A DNA stretch of 64,000 nt from an uncultured Rhodopila sp. (GCA_903932145.1 CAIZFE010000043.1:1-64000), one strand, 5' to 3'; numbered from the stretch's first letter, positions 42,237 to 51,050 are shown. Numbers and translations are program-made. The notes: a model not told the origin generated them from the sequence alone.

Positions 42237-43400
42237 TCAGGCGTGCTGATGCCAGGCCGGCGCTTGATCATTTGCCGACTGGTGGCTGATCCACCAACTA
42301 TGGTTGCTTCCACCCGATGAGCCAGCGCTATCAGGAACAGTCGAAGCAGTCGTCGTAGGAGCGCTAAAGTCCTGGGTCGTGGGCGATGTAACGGTTGGCG
42401 TGGTATCGGTCACGCTGGTGGTGTTCGCCACGGCTGGCAATCCCGTGGTGGTTGAACCTCCGGCCGCGGTCGTCGGCGTCGATGCTGAGGCAACGAAACT
42501 CATACTGCTACCCGAACCGGAACCCGAAGCCGGAATCGTATCGCCGGCGGTTGGATTACTCCCCGCGGTCACGGACCAACTGTTGGAGCCGTCGGATGCA
42601 AGCTCCCACGGCGTATTGGATGCCGGTGCCCCGCCATCCAGGCTCATGCCCATGACATACAGGTTGCGGTCTGTGGTATCCACGGCCAATTGGGTACCGG
42701 GATAGAAGTCACCGATCTTATCATTAACGAAGGCAACTGAAACCGTGTGGTTGCCAGATCCGAAACTGCCATGGACATCGAATTCCTGCTGTTGGCCTTG
42801 GGCAACGTCAGCGGTCGTGGTTTGAGTTCCGCCAATCTGTTGCCCATCGACCGACACAGTGAACTGCGCATCCCCCAGATAAGGATTCTCCGCCATGTTC
42901 AGCACAAGAGTATCTGCACCACTGCCGACCGAAACCGCACCGGGCGTGGTCGTCGGGGTTGACGGTGCATTGTCGGGCACGGCCGTCGTGTCGTTAACTG
43001 TATAAATCGCATTCCCATAAACATTTCCCTCGGTCGAGTTTGGAGGAAAAAACGGGGACTCATAGATCGGTGTCGTAGAGTTCGAAATGGTCTGTCCGTC
43101 ATAGCTCAGGCCGTCGACAAACAGGTTTCGATCGCCCGCCACCCCCGGGTAGATGAAGTTGTTGGTGAACGTAACCGCAATGGTGTGCGCACCCGGCGCA
43201 TAGTTACCGGCAAACGTAAAGCTTTGATCCTGCCCCGCCGCATGCGAAGCCGTTACGGTTTGCACGCCACCGATCTGTTGCCCATCCACATTGACCGTGA
43301 ACTGGGCATCTGTGCCCACCGCCTGATCCTCTGACATATTGAGTGTAATATTGTCGGAGCCAGAACCAATAACCGTATTATTCGTCGTCGAACCGGACAT
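42237..43400 (-). CDS. CBM60-like two-module secreted protein, paralogue of the 25.7-27.6 kb protein
   Basis: This 387-residue protein starts at ATG 43400 (MSGSTTNN), with GGAGGG five bases upstream. Two CBM60-like modules (about 8-110 and 155-265) share GSGSD..TLNMSED, VDGQQIGG and DRNL(F/Y)V with the larger paralogue, including a nearly identical linker (YTVNDTT.VP.NAPSTPTTTP). The tail (about 285-387) is Ser/Thr/Pro-rich and ends NHSWWISHQSANDQAPAWHQHA-like without the type I secretion domain found in its paralogue. No signal peptide is visible, so its export route is unclear. Confidence 0.75.
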   Translation of the reverse strand: MSGSTTNNTVIGSGSDNITLNMSEDQAVGTDAQFTVNVDGQQIGGVQTVTASHAAGQDQSFTFAGNYAPGAHTIAVTFTNNFIYPGVAGDRNLFVDGLSYDGQTISNSTTPIYESPFFPPNSTEGNVYGNAIYTVNDTTAVPDNAPSTPTTTPGAVSVGSGADTLVLNMAENPYLGDAQFTVSVDGQQIGGTQTTTADVAQGQQQEFDVHGSFGSGNHTVSVAFVNDKIGDFYPGTQLAVDTTDRNLYVMGMSLDGGAPASNTPWELASDGSNSWSVTAGSNPTAGDTIPASGSGSGSSMSFVASASTPTTAAGGSTTTGLPAVANTTSVTDTTPTVTSPTTQDFSAPTTTASTVPDSAGSSGGSNHSWWISHQSANDQAPAWHQHA

Positions 43401-43606
43401 AAATGCCCTCCATCCCATTGCATATGAAACCACGTTGCTCGGCGCCGAGTGATTGCGGCCTAACAGCGGGGGGCGGACATCACAACGGGGGGCGGGTGGC
43501 CAATCGGGGATCTTGGACGATTTTCACAGTTGTGCACTGTGGATAAGCCAAGCGACGGGGACTATCATCCTAATCCGCCGCCACAATGATTATTCGGGCG
43601 GACGCG

Positions 43607-43846
43607 TCAAACCGCCTCGGCCGACAAGCGACGCGGGGCGCAACAGGCACAGCCGCCCGCGTGGGAGGGTGCGGACGCGGCACCGGATTCGCTTTGCTGC
43701 GCGCCGCCACCCAGTGCTGGAGCGGTCAGCAGCCGCGGCGCCAGGGCGCTGCAATCGGGGCACGGCTGCGGTCGATCGAACTCCGCCATCGGCCGAATCT
43801 CGCTGAAGGGGCCGCAATCGGGGCATTCATAGTCGTAGGTGGGCAT
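43607..43846 (-). CDS. FmdB-type zinc-ribbon protein
   Basis: This 79-residue protein starts MPTYDYECPDCGPFSEIRPM, the FmdB zinc-ribbon signature. The second Cys pair is in CPDCSALAP (about 29-37), giving a four-Cys zinc site, and a Cys-rich stretch CACC lies near the C-terminus. GGAGG lies six bases before the ATG. FmdB proteins are proposed regulators of amidase and other operons. This one is divergent from the CoxL-like gene, 124 bases away, so it could regulate it. Confidence 0.88.
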   Translation of the reverse strand: MPTYDYECPDCGPFSEIRPMAEFDRPQPCPDCSALAPRLLTAPALGGGAQQSESGAASAPSHAGGCACCAPRRLSAEAV

Positions 43847-43970
43847 CCAAATCCTCCGTCATCCGTTGTCCTCATACTGCCATTTTCCGGATCGGCCGGC
43901 CAGAGACCGGGTTGCCGGGCGCGCCAACCAACGCCATGTTGCGCAGCACAACGACTTGAGGGACTGACGT

Positions 43971-46337
43971 ATGAATGGACAAGTGGACCTGACACAGTTC
44001 GCCGAGGAACGATACGCCGTCGGTCAGCCGGTTCTCCGTAAGGAGGACCCGATGCTGCTGCGCGGTGAGGGCCGCTATTCCGACGACCTCAATTTCCCCG
44101 GCCAGGCCTACGCGGTGATGGTACGCTCCAATGCGGCACACGGCATCATCCGCTCAATTGATACGAGTGCCGCGAAGGCGATGCCCGGCGTTCTCGCCGT
44201 TTTGACCGGTCAGGACCTGATCGATGCCGGCATGGGCAATCTGCCGTCCGGCATGGCGTTCAAAATGCGGGACGGTTCGGACATGCCGAAACCGACCCAG
44301 CCGATCCTGACCACGGACAAGGTCCGCTTTGTCGGTGATCCGGTCGCGGTTATCGTGGCTGAAACGGCCAAGCAGGCCAAGGATGCCGCTGAAGCGGTGT
44401 TCGTCGATATCGACGGCCTGCAAGCCGTCACCGATGCCGCCGCGGCCGCGGCCCCGGGCGCGCCGCTGGTGCATGAGGGCACGGTCAGTAACGTCATCCT
44501 CGATTTCCATCACGGCGACACGGCAGCCGTTGCCGAGGCCTTCGCCAAAGCCGCACATGTAACGCGGCTAAAAATCCGTAACAGCCGCGTCGTGGTCTGC
44601 CCGATGGAGCCCCGTTCGGCGATCGGTGACTACAATGCGGAAACCGAACGATGGACGTTGCGGCTGGGCTGCCAGGGCGTGTTCGGCATGCGCCAGCTTC
44701 TGATGGGGCCGTTGAAAGCCCCGGTCGAGAAAATCCGCGTGCTGACTGGCAATGTCGGCGGTTCGTTCGGCATGAAATCGTCCTGCTATCCGGAATATCC
44801 CGCGATCCTGTATGCGTCCCGGCTGCTCGGCCGCCCGGTCAAATGGACCGATGAGCGCGGCGAAAGCTTCCTGTCCGACAGCCACGGCCGCGACCATGAC
44901 ATGGAGCAGGCAATCGCGCTCGACGCGACGGGCAAAATCCTCGCCCTGCGGGTGACCGGCTACGGCAACATCGGCGCCTATCTGTCCAACGGCACTGTCC
45001 TGCAGCCCACCGGCAACATCGTCCGCAACACCATCGGCGTGTATGCGACGCCGTTGCAGGAGGTCGTCACCAAGGCGATCTTCACCAACACCAGCCCGGT
45101 CGGACCCTATCGCGGTGCCGGACGGCCGGAAGGCAACTATTATATTGAGCGTTTGCTCGATACCGCAGCGCGCGAGATGAACATCGATCCAACCGACATC
45201 CGCCGCCGCAACCACATCCAGCCCGACGCCTTCCCGTATAAGACGCCGGCCGGCACCACCTACGACAGCGGCGACTTCCCGACGATCCTGGAAAAGGCGC
45301 TGGCAGCGGCCGACTGGGACGGTTTCCCGGCGCGCAAGAAGGACAGCGCCGAACGCGGCAAACTGCGCGGCCGTGGCATCGGCCAGTATCTGGAGGTCAC
45401 CGGCCCGCCGGCCCCCGAAATGGGCGGCATCCGGTTCGAGGCGGACGGTACCGTCACCATCATCACCGGCACGCTGGATTACGGTCAGGGACATGCCTCG
45501 GCCTTCGCCCAGGTGCTGGGATCGCGGCTGGGTATTCCGTTCGAAAAGATCAAGCTGCTTCAGGGCGATTCCGACGAACTGCTGGCGGGCGGCGGCACCG
45601 GTGGCTCCAAATCGCTGATGGCCAGTGGCACCGCGATCGTCGAGGGCGCCGAAAAGGTCCGGGAGGTTGGACGCAAGATCGCCTCCTACGTCCTGGAAGC
45701 CGCCGAAGCCGATATCGAGTTCGAAATCGTCAGAACTGGCGGTCAGTTCCGCATTGCCGGCACGGATCGGTCGATCGGTCTGATGGAATTGGCGGACCAA
45801 ATTCGGTCCGGCGCGGTCACGCTACCGGACGATGGTCCGCAGACCCTGTCTGTGTCGCATGTCGCGGCTGGGCCGCCGTTTGCCTACCCGAACGGCTGCC
45901 ACATCGCCGAGGTTGAGGTCGATCCGGAAACCGGCGTTACCGAGGTGGTGCGCTATCACATGGTCAACGATTTCGGTGTGATCGTGAATCCGATGCTGGT
46001 CGAGGGCCAGGCCCATGGCGGCATCGTGCAGGGTATCGGTCAGGCGTTCCTGGAACACGTCGTCTATGACGACAGCGGTCAGCCGATGACGGGGTCGTAC
46101 ATGGATTACGCGCTGCCCCGCGCCAATGACGCGCCGATGTTCAATTTCGCCTCGCACCCGGTGCCGGCGAAAACCAACCTGCTGGGTTCAAAGGGCTGCG
46201 GTGAGGCAGGGTGTGCGGGAGCGTTGCCGTCCGTGATGAATGCTTTGGTGGATGCGCTGTCCACGTATGGCATCACCCATATCGATATGCCGGCGACACC
46301 TTTGCGTGTTTGGGAAGCGATACGGGCGAGCCGTTAA
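43971..46337 (+). CDS. Xanthine dehydrogenase/CO dehydrogenase family molybdenum-binding large subunit (orphan)
   Basis: This 788-residue molybdopterin-binding subunit has the N-terminal VLRKEDPMLLRGEGRYSDD (about 21-39) and a Moco domain with VGGSFGMK (about 262-269). The active-site loop PYRGAGR (379-385) is as in form II enzymes, not the CO-specific AYRCSFR. The essential Glu is in GCGEAG (Glu745). It likely hydroxylates an aldehyde, heterocycle or carboxylate. The FAD- and 2Fe-2S-binding subunits, normally adjacent, are missing. MoaB is encoded elsewhere in the window. Confidence 0.9.
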   Translation: MNGQVDLTQFAEERYAVGQPVLRKEDPMLLRGEGRYSDDLNFPGQAYAVMVRSNAAHGIIRSIDTSAAKAMPGVLAVLTGQDLIDAGMGNLPSGMAFKMRDGSDMPKPTQPILTTDKVRFVGDPVAVIVAETAKQAKDAAEAVFVDIDGLQAVTDAAAAAAPGAPLVHEGTVSNVILDFHHGDTAAVAEAFAKAAHVTRLKIRNSRVVVCPMEPRSAIGDYNAETERWTLRLGCQGVFGMRQLLMGPLKAPVEKIRVLTGNVGGSFGMKSSCYPEYPAILYASRLLGRPVKWTDERGESFLSDSHGRDHDMEQAIALDATGKILALRVTGYGNIGAYLSNGTVLQPTGNIVRNTIGVYATPLQEVVTKAIFTNTSPVGPYRGAGRPEGNYYIERLLDTAAREMNIDPTDIRRRNHIQPDAFPYKTPAGTTYDSGDFPTILEKALAAADWDGFPARKKDSAERGKLRGRGIGQYLEVTGPPAPEMGGIRFEADGTVTIITGTLDYGQGHASAFAQVLGSRLGIPFEKIKLLQGDSDELLAGGGTGGSKSLMASGTAIVEGAEKVREVGRKIASYVLEAAEADIEFEIVRTGGQFRIAGTDRSIGLMELADQIRSGAVTLPDDGPQTLSVSHVAAGPPFAYPNGCHIAEVEVDPETGVTEVVRYHMVNDFGVIVNPMLVEGQAHGGIVQGIGQAFLEHVVYDDSGQPMTGSYMDYALPRANDAPMFNFASHPVPAKTNLLGSKGCGEAGCAGALPSVMNALVDALSTYGITHIDMPATPLRVWEAIRASR

Positions 46338-46349
46338 GCCGATCTACTT

Positions 46350-46398
46350 CCGTCATGGTTCGGTTTGTCCGAGCCATGACGATGGGAGAGCGGGCTGG
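46350..46398. repeat. Dispersed palindromic element, copy 8 (minimal)
   Basis: CGTCATGGTTCGGTTTGTCC is followed directly by GAGCCATGACG, giving one short hairpin after the CoxL-like gene. It may act as a transcription stop. Confidence 0.55.
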
Positions 46399-46413
46399 AT
46401 TTGCACAATACAA

Positions 46414-46605
46414 TCATGATAGTCGATACACCGCCTCGGCCCGTGCCGCACGTGCGACAAGCGTGTCCTGCACGCGGAACAGCAGTTCGGAATGGTCCTC
46501 ATCCGACACATTATCGCTCCGCATCACCATCTGAATCAGAGGGTCCTGCAGCAATGCAGCCAATGTAAGGGTGCTGATCGTCGTCGTGCACATCACTGTC
46601 ACCAT
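46414..46605 (-). CDS. Small conserved-looking hypothetical protein (63 aa)
   Basis: This small protein has a hydrophobic N-terminus (TTTISTLTLAALL) and a compact amphipathic body, DPLIQMVMRSDNVSDEDHSE followed by LLFRVQDTLVARAARAEA. The codon-quality and helix pattern look like a genuine gene, and I recall similar small proteins in Acetobacteraceae, but no function is known. The ribosome binding site is weak. Confidence 0.5.
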   Translation of the reverse strand: MVTVMCTTTISTLTLAALLQDPLIQMVMRSDNVSDEDHSELLFRVQDTLVARAARAEAVYRLS

Positions 46606-46855
46606 TCCCGTTGAGCGCCATAAGGAGTGTAGCGGCTGCTGTTCAACAATATGGAAATGAATTGTGTCTTAACGTGGCCGGTGATTGGGCATTTTTCGCA
46701 CGTTTTGGACACTTTGTGGCGATACCGTGGTAAATGGGCATCATTCCGGCCGCCCGAACGCCTGTGGTGCGGCGGAAACGGCCGGTTTCAGCGGCCTCGG
46801 TAATATAACAAAGGGTTAATGAAATAATTCGCAATAAAATTAATGATCGGTAACC
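46606..46855. other. AT-rich intergenic region
   Basis: No gene is supported. The stretch 46795-46855 (TAATATAACAAAGGG...GCAATAAAATTAATGATC) is strongly AT-rich compared with the window and may be a promoter for the small minus-strand gene or part of the downstream terminator region of the flavin reductase. Confidence 0.35.
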
Positions 46856-46885
46856 AGCGCTGCCGATGGTCGAACCGGCAGCGCT
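46856..46885 (-). terminator. Hairpin downstream of flavin reductase gene
   Basis: AGCGCTGCCG (46856-46865) pairs perfectly with CGGCAGCGCT (46876-46885) across a ten-base loop, nine bases after the flavin reductase stop on the minus strand. No immediate U-tract follows, but the DNA beyond is AT-rich. Confidence 0.55.
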
Positions 46886-46894
46886 CACGGGATT

Positions 46895-47542
46895 TTATTC
46901 GGCTGCCTTGGCCTTCCGAGCCGGCCACTCATCCAGCGGAATGCGGGGCAATTCGAATCGGTCGGTCACCCGCGAATACCAGCCACCGCCATGCAAGCGC
47001 CCGATCAGGTCCAGCTTGGGCGTATCAATGTAGCAACGCTCGGCGTCCAGCACACAATCGTCACGCACGTAAACCGCGAGCACCTTGCCCAGCACCACGG
47101 CCCGGTCGATCCCGACATCGACGATCACCAGCCGCTCGCACTCGAACGACACGGGGGCCTCGGCGATACGGGGCGGTTTCACATGCAGGGAGGGGGCCGT
47201 GGTCAGTCCGGCCTCTTTCAGCTCGTCCACGCCCCTGGGGAAATCGATCGCGGTGATGTTCATCGGTTCCGCCAGTTCGAAGCTGACGAGGTTGATGACG
47301 AACTGTCCGGTGCGCCGGATGTTGCCGCCGGTGTCCTTCACATCGCCCGGGCCGCGGCCGCCGATCCCGAACGCCAGCACCGGCGGATTGCCGGACATCG
47401 CATTAAAGAACGAGAACGGCGCCGCGTTTACCGTCCCATCGGTATCCTGCGTCGTGACCCACGCGATCGGGCGAGGCCCGATGGTCGATGTCAGCAGCTT
47501 ATAAATATTCTCGTTTTTGGTGTCGGTGAAATCGAACAGCAT
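46895..47542 (-). CDS. Flavin reductase-like domain protein (DIM6/NTAB family)
   Basis: This 215-residue FMN-binding split-barrel protein has the family's STIGPRPIAWVTTQDTDGTVNAAPFSFF (about 16-43, the FMN contact), GGNIRRTGQFVINLVSFELA and the substrate loop RGVDELKEAGLTTAPS. ATG 47542 is chosen because GAGG sits six bases before it; an in-frame ATG lies 12 bases earlier. The family reduces flavin with NAD(P)H, often to feed a monooxygenase, though none is adjacent. Confidence 0.88.
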   Translation of the reverse strand: MLFDFTDTKNENIYKLLTSTIGPRPIAWVTTQDTDGTVNAAPFSFFNAMSGNPPVLAFGIGGRGPGDVKDTGGNIRRTGQFVINLVSFELAEPMNITAIDFPRGVDELKEAGLTTAPSLHVKPPRIAEAPVSFECERLVIVDVGIDRAVVLGKVLAVYVRDDCVLDAERCYIDTPKLDLIGRLHGGGWYSRVTDRFELPRIPLDEWPARKAKAAE

Positions 47543-47930
47543 CGGCCGCCTCATGTGGTTATTAGGCCACAGCGTTACGCGGCATGTCGCCGGTTGTCCA
47601 GGCGATCGGGCGATAAGGTCAGCCAGCCGAGCGGGATCAAAACAGACATCGGGATGAAGGATGGCTGACCGGCCTACAGGCGGACGGGTCTTTCGCCCTA
47701 ACACGGGTTTAAAAGACCAGCGGAGAGGCTGCCGCCCATCGTCAGGGCCCGGCCGTCGCGCGGCAAACAATCTACGGGTGTGAAATTTTAGGCCAAAAGC
47801 GGAATTTCACCAAGTATGGTATCCAATTCGACCTCTTTTACTACCGGTCGATTCCCGAAATGTATTGGCCCGCGCATGAGCACAGGCCGGGCCGGCGGGG
47901 TTCACCAAACAACCAATTATCGCTCCGCAC

Positions 47931-48248
47931 CTACCAGCGGCCTCCCCAGCGACGGCTCCAGCCAATGCGAGGACCACTGCCCCAGTGGCCACCGCGCCGG
48001 AGTAGCCTGATGACGAACAGGAGCACGACGGCGCCAATGGTGGCGTCGATGACGGCGCCCACAATGCCGAAACCGAGATGGATGCCGGACCGGGGCATCA
48101 GCCAATCGCCGATGAAGGCACCGGCGACCCCGACGACCATGTCGCCGACGATACCGAAGCCAGTCCCCTGAACTATTTGACCGGCCAGCCATCCGGCCGC
48201 GAGGCCAACCAATAATATGACGAGGATCGCTTCGCTCGAAAGATACAT
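47931..48248 (-). CDS. GlsB/YeaQ/YmgE-type stress-response membrane protein
   Basis: This 105-residue inner-membrane protein has three hydrophobic segments (about 6-24, 32-50 and 58-82) containing GLAAGWLAGQIVQG and VVGVAGAFIGDWL, the transglycosylase-associated signature. A basic Gly/Trp/Arg tail (RRGGHWGSGPRIGWSRRWGG) extends the C-terminus beyond typical length (about 80). A G-rich Shine-Dalgarno sequence precedes the ATG. Expression under general stress is typical for the family. A 44-residue membrane peptide is encoded 132 bases upstream on the same strand. Confidence 0.85.
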   Translation of the reverse strand: MYLSSEAILVILLVGLAAGWLAGQIVQGTGFGIVGDMVVGVAGAFIGDWLMPRSGIHLGFGIVGAVIDATIGAVVLLFVIRLLRRGGHWGSGPRIGWSRRWGGRW

Positions 48249-48380
48249 TGTGACTCCCCCCCTCGGGAAATGCCATTCGTGCTGTCAGGAGGCTGTCGCG
48301 GACAAGTCGCGACGGCCGAGCGCTTTCTGTATTCCACCGACCGGAACTATCGCCGGTCGGATCGTAAACGCGCTACCGCA

Positions 48381-48515
48381 TCATCGCACCAGCAAGACGA
48401 CCAAAATGATCACGAAAATGGTTCCAAACCCGCCACCGACATACGGCCCACCATAGTAGAAACCGCCACCGCCAAACAGGAACATCAGTATAAGTACCAG
48501 GATGATCAGATTCAT
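48381..48515 (-). CDS. DUF3309-type membrane micropeptide (44 aa)
   Basis: The short frame reads MNLIILVLILMFLFGGGGFY, a Gly/Tyr/Pro turn (YGGPYVGGGFG), then a second hydrophobic stretch TIFVIILVVLLVR. This hydrophobic-Gly-hydrophobic layout and size match the DUF3309 family of tiny alphaproteobacterial membrane proteins. Function is unknown. The frame is preceded by only a weak GAAAG. Its pairing with the GlsB gene on the same strand suggests shared stress or envelope context. Confidence 0.7.
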   Translation of the reverse strand: MNLIILVLILMFLFGGGGFYYGGPYVGGGFGTIFVIILVVLLVR

Positions 48516-48757
48516 AATTTACGTACTTTCACGAACGATTGTTACACAGACCTATAGATAGCGTTTACCCGCCTTGCGGTGCCAGAATCGGAATCTACCT
48601 ACAGGCAGATCATTCGCCAGGTGAGGTTTAAGCACCGCGATAAGGCACCTGACCGCCAAAGCCCTGCCCCTGTTCCCCTCCACTCGAATGACACTGTTGC
48701 GGACGGCGCGATTTCACGCCAAAGGAAAGGATCGATACCGCAGCAGGGACAAACACC
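48516..48757. other. Divergent intergenic region
   Basis: These 242 bases separate the DUF3309-type micropeptide (minus) from the MFS symporter (plus) and contain no supported gene. They presumably hold both promoters. Confidence 0.4.
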
Positions 48758-50059
48758 GTGAGTCAGGCCACCCGGACCACCGACGATTTCGCAATCATGC
48801 GCCATCGCCTGAGATCGATCTTCGGCGGTTCGATCGGCAATCTGATCGAGTGGTATGACTTCTACGTTTATAATTTTTTCGCCCTGTATTTCGCGAAATC
48901 GTTCTTCCCGAACGCCAATCCGACGGTTCAGCTTCTCAACACATTCGGCATCTACGCGCTCGGTTTTCTGATCCGCCCGGTTGGCGGCTGGATACTGGGG
49001 GCCTACGCCGACAAAGCAGGACGCCGCGCGGCGCTGACCTTGTCGGTGACGCTTATGTGCGCGGGATCGTTCCTGATCGCCATTGCCCCGACCTACGCCG
49101 CCATCGGCATCGGTGCCCCGATCCTGCTGCTGGTCGCCCGGTTAATCCAGGGCGTTTCGTTAGGCGGCGAATACGGCACCTCCGCCACCTACCTGAGTGA
49201 GATCGCGGTCTCGAAACATCGCGGTTTCTACAGTTCATTCCAGTATGTCACGCTGATCGGCGGTCAGGTGCTGGGCAGCCTGACGCTGCTGGTGATGCAG
49301 CAGGGGTTCTCGGGAGCGGAACTGGAGGCCTGGGGCTGGCGCATCCCGTTTGCAATCGGCGCGGCGCTGTCGGTGTTCGGCCTGTATCTGCGGCGCAATC
49401 TGGAGGAGACGGACGCGTTCAAGAAAGCCGCCCTGCAAAAGCGCGGCAGCCCGCTGACCGAGCTGCTGAAACATCCGAAGCAAATCCTGTTGGTGTTCGG
49501 CCTGACCATGGGCGGAACGACGGCGTTCTATACCTACACGACATATATGCCGACCTTCCTGGTCAATACCGTCAAGCTGACGCGCGATCAGGCGACGCAG
49601 ATCTCGTTTATCACCCTGGTGATCTATGCCGCCCTGCAACCGGTCTTCGGCGCGATCTCCGACCGGATCGGGCGGCGGCCGGTGCTGATGTGGTTCGGTA
49701 TCCTGGGGACACTGTGCACGGTGCCGATCCTGACGACGCTGGGTGCCACGCGCGATTACACGACGGCGCTGGGCATCATCATGGCGGCGCTGCTGATCGT
49801 GTCCGGCTACACGTCCATCAATGCCGTGGTGAAGGCCGAGCTGTTTCCAGCGGGTATCCGGGCGCTGGGGGTAGGTTTGCCGTATGCCGTGGCAGCGTCG
49901 TTGTTCGGCGGCACCGCACCGTATATCGCGCTGGCGTTCAAGGATGGCGGGCACGAAAGCTGGTTCTATTGGTACGTGACCATTTTGATCTTCGCGTCGC
50001 TGCTGGTTTACACGTTCATGGGGGATACCAAGAAATCGTCCCAGATCGACCGGGACTGA
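48758..50059 (+). CDS. MFS metabolite:H+ symporter (MHS family)
   Basis: This 433-residue, 12-TM inner-membrane symporter has the MHS signature GGSIGNLIEWYDFYVYNFFAL (about 22-42). Motif A is GAYADKAGRRAAL (about 86-98) and SDRIGRRPVL in the second half, with the Q-G-x-S-L-G-GEYG segment of TM4-5. Relatives take up alpha-ketoglutarate, citrate, proline/betaine or shikimate. It starts at GTG 48758 with a weak AGGGA; an ATG 14 codons later would delete only a polar leader. The stop TGA begins a dispersed repeat. Confidence 0.9.
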   Translation: MSQATRTTDDFAIMRHRLRSIFGGSIGNLIEWYDFYVYNFFALYFAKSFFPNANPTVQLLNTFGIYALGFLIRPVGGWILGAYADKAGRRAALTLSVTLMCAGSFLIAIAPTYAAIGIGAPILLLVARLIQGVSLGGEYGTSATYLSEIAVSKHRGFYSSFQYVTLIGGQVLGSLTLLVMQQGFSGAELEAWGWRIPFAIGAALSVFGLYLRRNLEETDAFKKAALQKRGSPLTELLKHPKQILLVFGLTMGGTTAFYTYTTYMPTFLVNTVKLTRDQATQISFITLVIYAALQPVFGAISDRIGRRPVLMWFGILGTLCTVPILTTLGATRDYTTALGIIMAALLIVSGYTSINAVVKAELFPAGIRALGVGLPYAVAASLFGGTAPYIALAFKDGGHESWFYWYVTILIFASLLVYTFMGDTKKSSQIDRD

Positions 50060-50135
50060 TACCAAGGGGCGACGGCATCGACGGACGGCTATGGACCGGA
50101 CATCACCGCCGGGCCATGACGATCATGAAACGGCA
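50057..50135. repeat. Dispersed element, copy 9 (partial)
   Basis: It starts TGATACCAAGGGGCGACGGC on the MFS stop codon and keeps only the right-hand arm end GCCGGGCCATGACGATCATG. The left arm has been lost. Confidence 0.6.
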
Positions 50136-50238
50136 TCAACCGGAAGGGGCTATTGCGGGGCGTCGGCCTGGCAGTGTGCCGTCTTGTCCCGCCCCCGCCA
50201 ACCTGCCAAACCGCCGCCGTAAAAACCTTGAGAGTGTC

Positions 50239-50934
50239 ATGCCCCACATCGGTCACCATCGCACTCATCGCTCCGGATGGCTGCGTGCCGCGGTCCTGGG
50301 CGCGAATGACGGTATTCTTTCGACCAGCAGCCTGCTGATTGGCGTCGCGTCCTCAAACGCCAGTCACGCTGCTATCCTGATTGCCGGCATCGCCGGTCTT
50401 GCCGCCGGGGCGATGGGCATGGCGGCCGGCGAATATGTCTCGGTCAGTTCGCAGGCCGACACCGAAAACGCCGATCTAGCGCTGGAGCGGCTCGGACTGG
50501 AGACCAACCTGGATTACGAGTACGCCGAACTCACGGCGATCTATGAGGAGCGTGGACTCGAACCCGGGTTGGCCAAAGAAGTCGTGAAGCAACTGATGGC
50601 GCATGACGCCCTGGGCGCTCACGCGCGGGACGAAATCGGCATCAGTCAGACGCAATCCGCCCAGCCGTTGCAAGCCGCCCTGGCGTCCGGCGCGAGCTTC
50701 ACCGCCGGTGCCATCTTGCCGCTGACAGGCGCGTTCTTCGTGACCGGACCCGATCTGGTCCCGGTGATTGCCGCCACGTCGCTGGCTTTCCTGGCAGCGC
50801 TCGGCGCCCTGGCGGCGCGGGCAGGCGGGGCGAGCGTGGTCAAGGGCGCGGGCCGGGTGCTGTTCTGGGGTGCCCTGGCGATGGCGGTGACCGCTGGCGT
50901 CGGCGCGCTGGTCGGGGCGCCGGTCGCGCCGTAA
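50239..50934 (+). CDS. VIT1/CCC1 family iron/manganese transporter-like protein
   Basis: This 231-residue membrane protein begins HRSGWLRAAVLGANDGILST, the VIT1 signature. It has TM pairs at about 39-68 and 150-172, 176-196 and 205-227. GEYVSVSSQADTENADL with a cytoplasmic acidic helical region (about 62-125) is where plant and yeast homologues bind metal. Relatives export Fe2+/Mn2+ from the cytoplasm. The gene is monocistronic, 179 bases after the MFS gene. Confidence 0.88.
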   Translation: MPHIGHHRTHRSGWLRAAVLGANDGILSTSSLLIGVASSNASHAAILIAGIAGLAAGAMGMAAGEYVSVSSQADTENADLALERLGLETNLDYEYAELTAIYEERGLEPGLAKEVVKQLMAHDALGAHARDEIGISQTQSAQPLQAALASGASFTAGAILPLTGAFFVTGPDLVPVIAATSLAFLAALGALAARAGGASVVKGAGRVLFWGALAMAVTAGVGALVGAPVAP

Positions 50935-50984
50935 GGCGGACGCCCGGCACTCACCGCCTCAGGCGGGTGCATCGTTTTCCGTTC

Positions 50985-51050
50985 GTCATGGCCCGGACAA
51001 GGCGGGCAACGCCGCGACTCAAACGGAGTGCCGGCGAGGCTGCGTCGGTC
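50985..51050. repeat. Dispersed element, copy 10 (degraded)
   Basis: CGTCATGGCCCGGACAAGGCGG and CGACTCAAACGG retain one arm and part of the GTTGAGG end. The rest of the gap to 51270 is AT-rich near its right end (TAGTAGCTTTATTTCTAATGGG) and holds no gene. Confidence 0.5.

Noticed and set aside
44568-45800. A 410-codon minus-strand open frame inside the CoxL-like gene
   Set aside because: Antisense shadow of a strongly conserved coding region; rich in Arg, Gly and Asp with no recognisable motif.
48342-48372. GGAAC...CGTAAA as an EcfG-type promoter near the stress genes
   Set aside because: It points along the plus strand, away from the GlsB and DUF3309-like genes, and the spacing is short.
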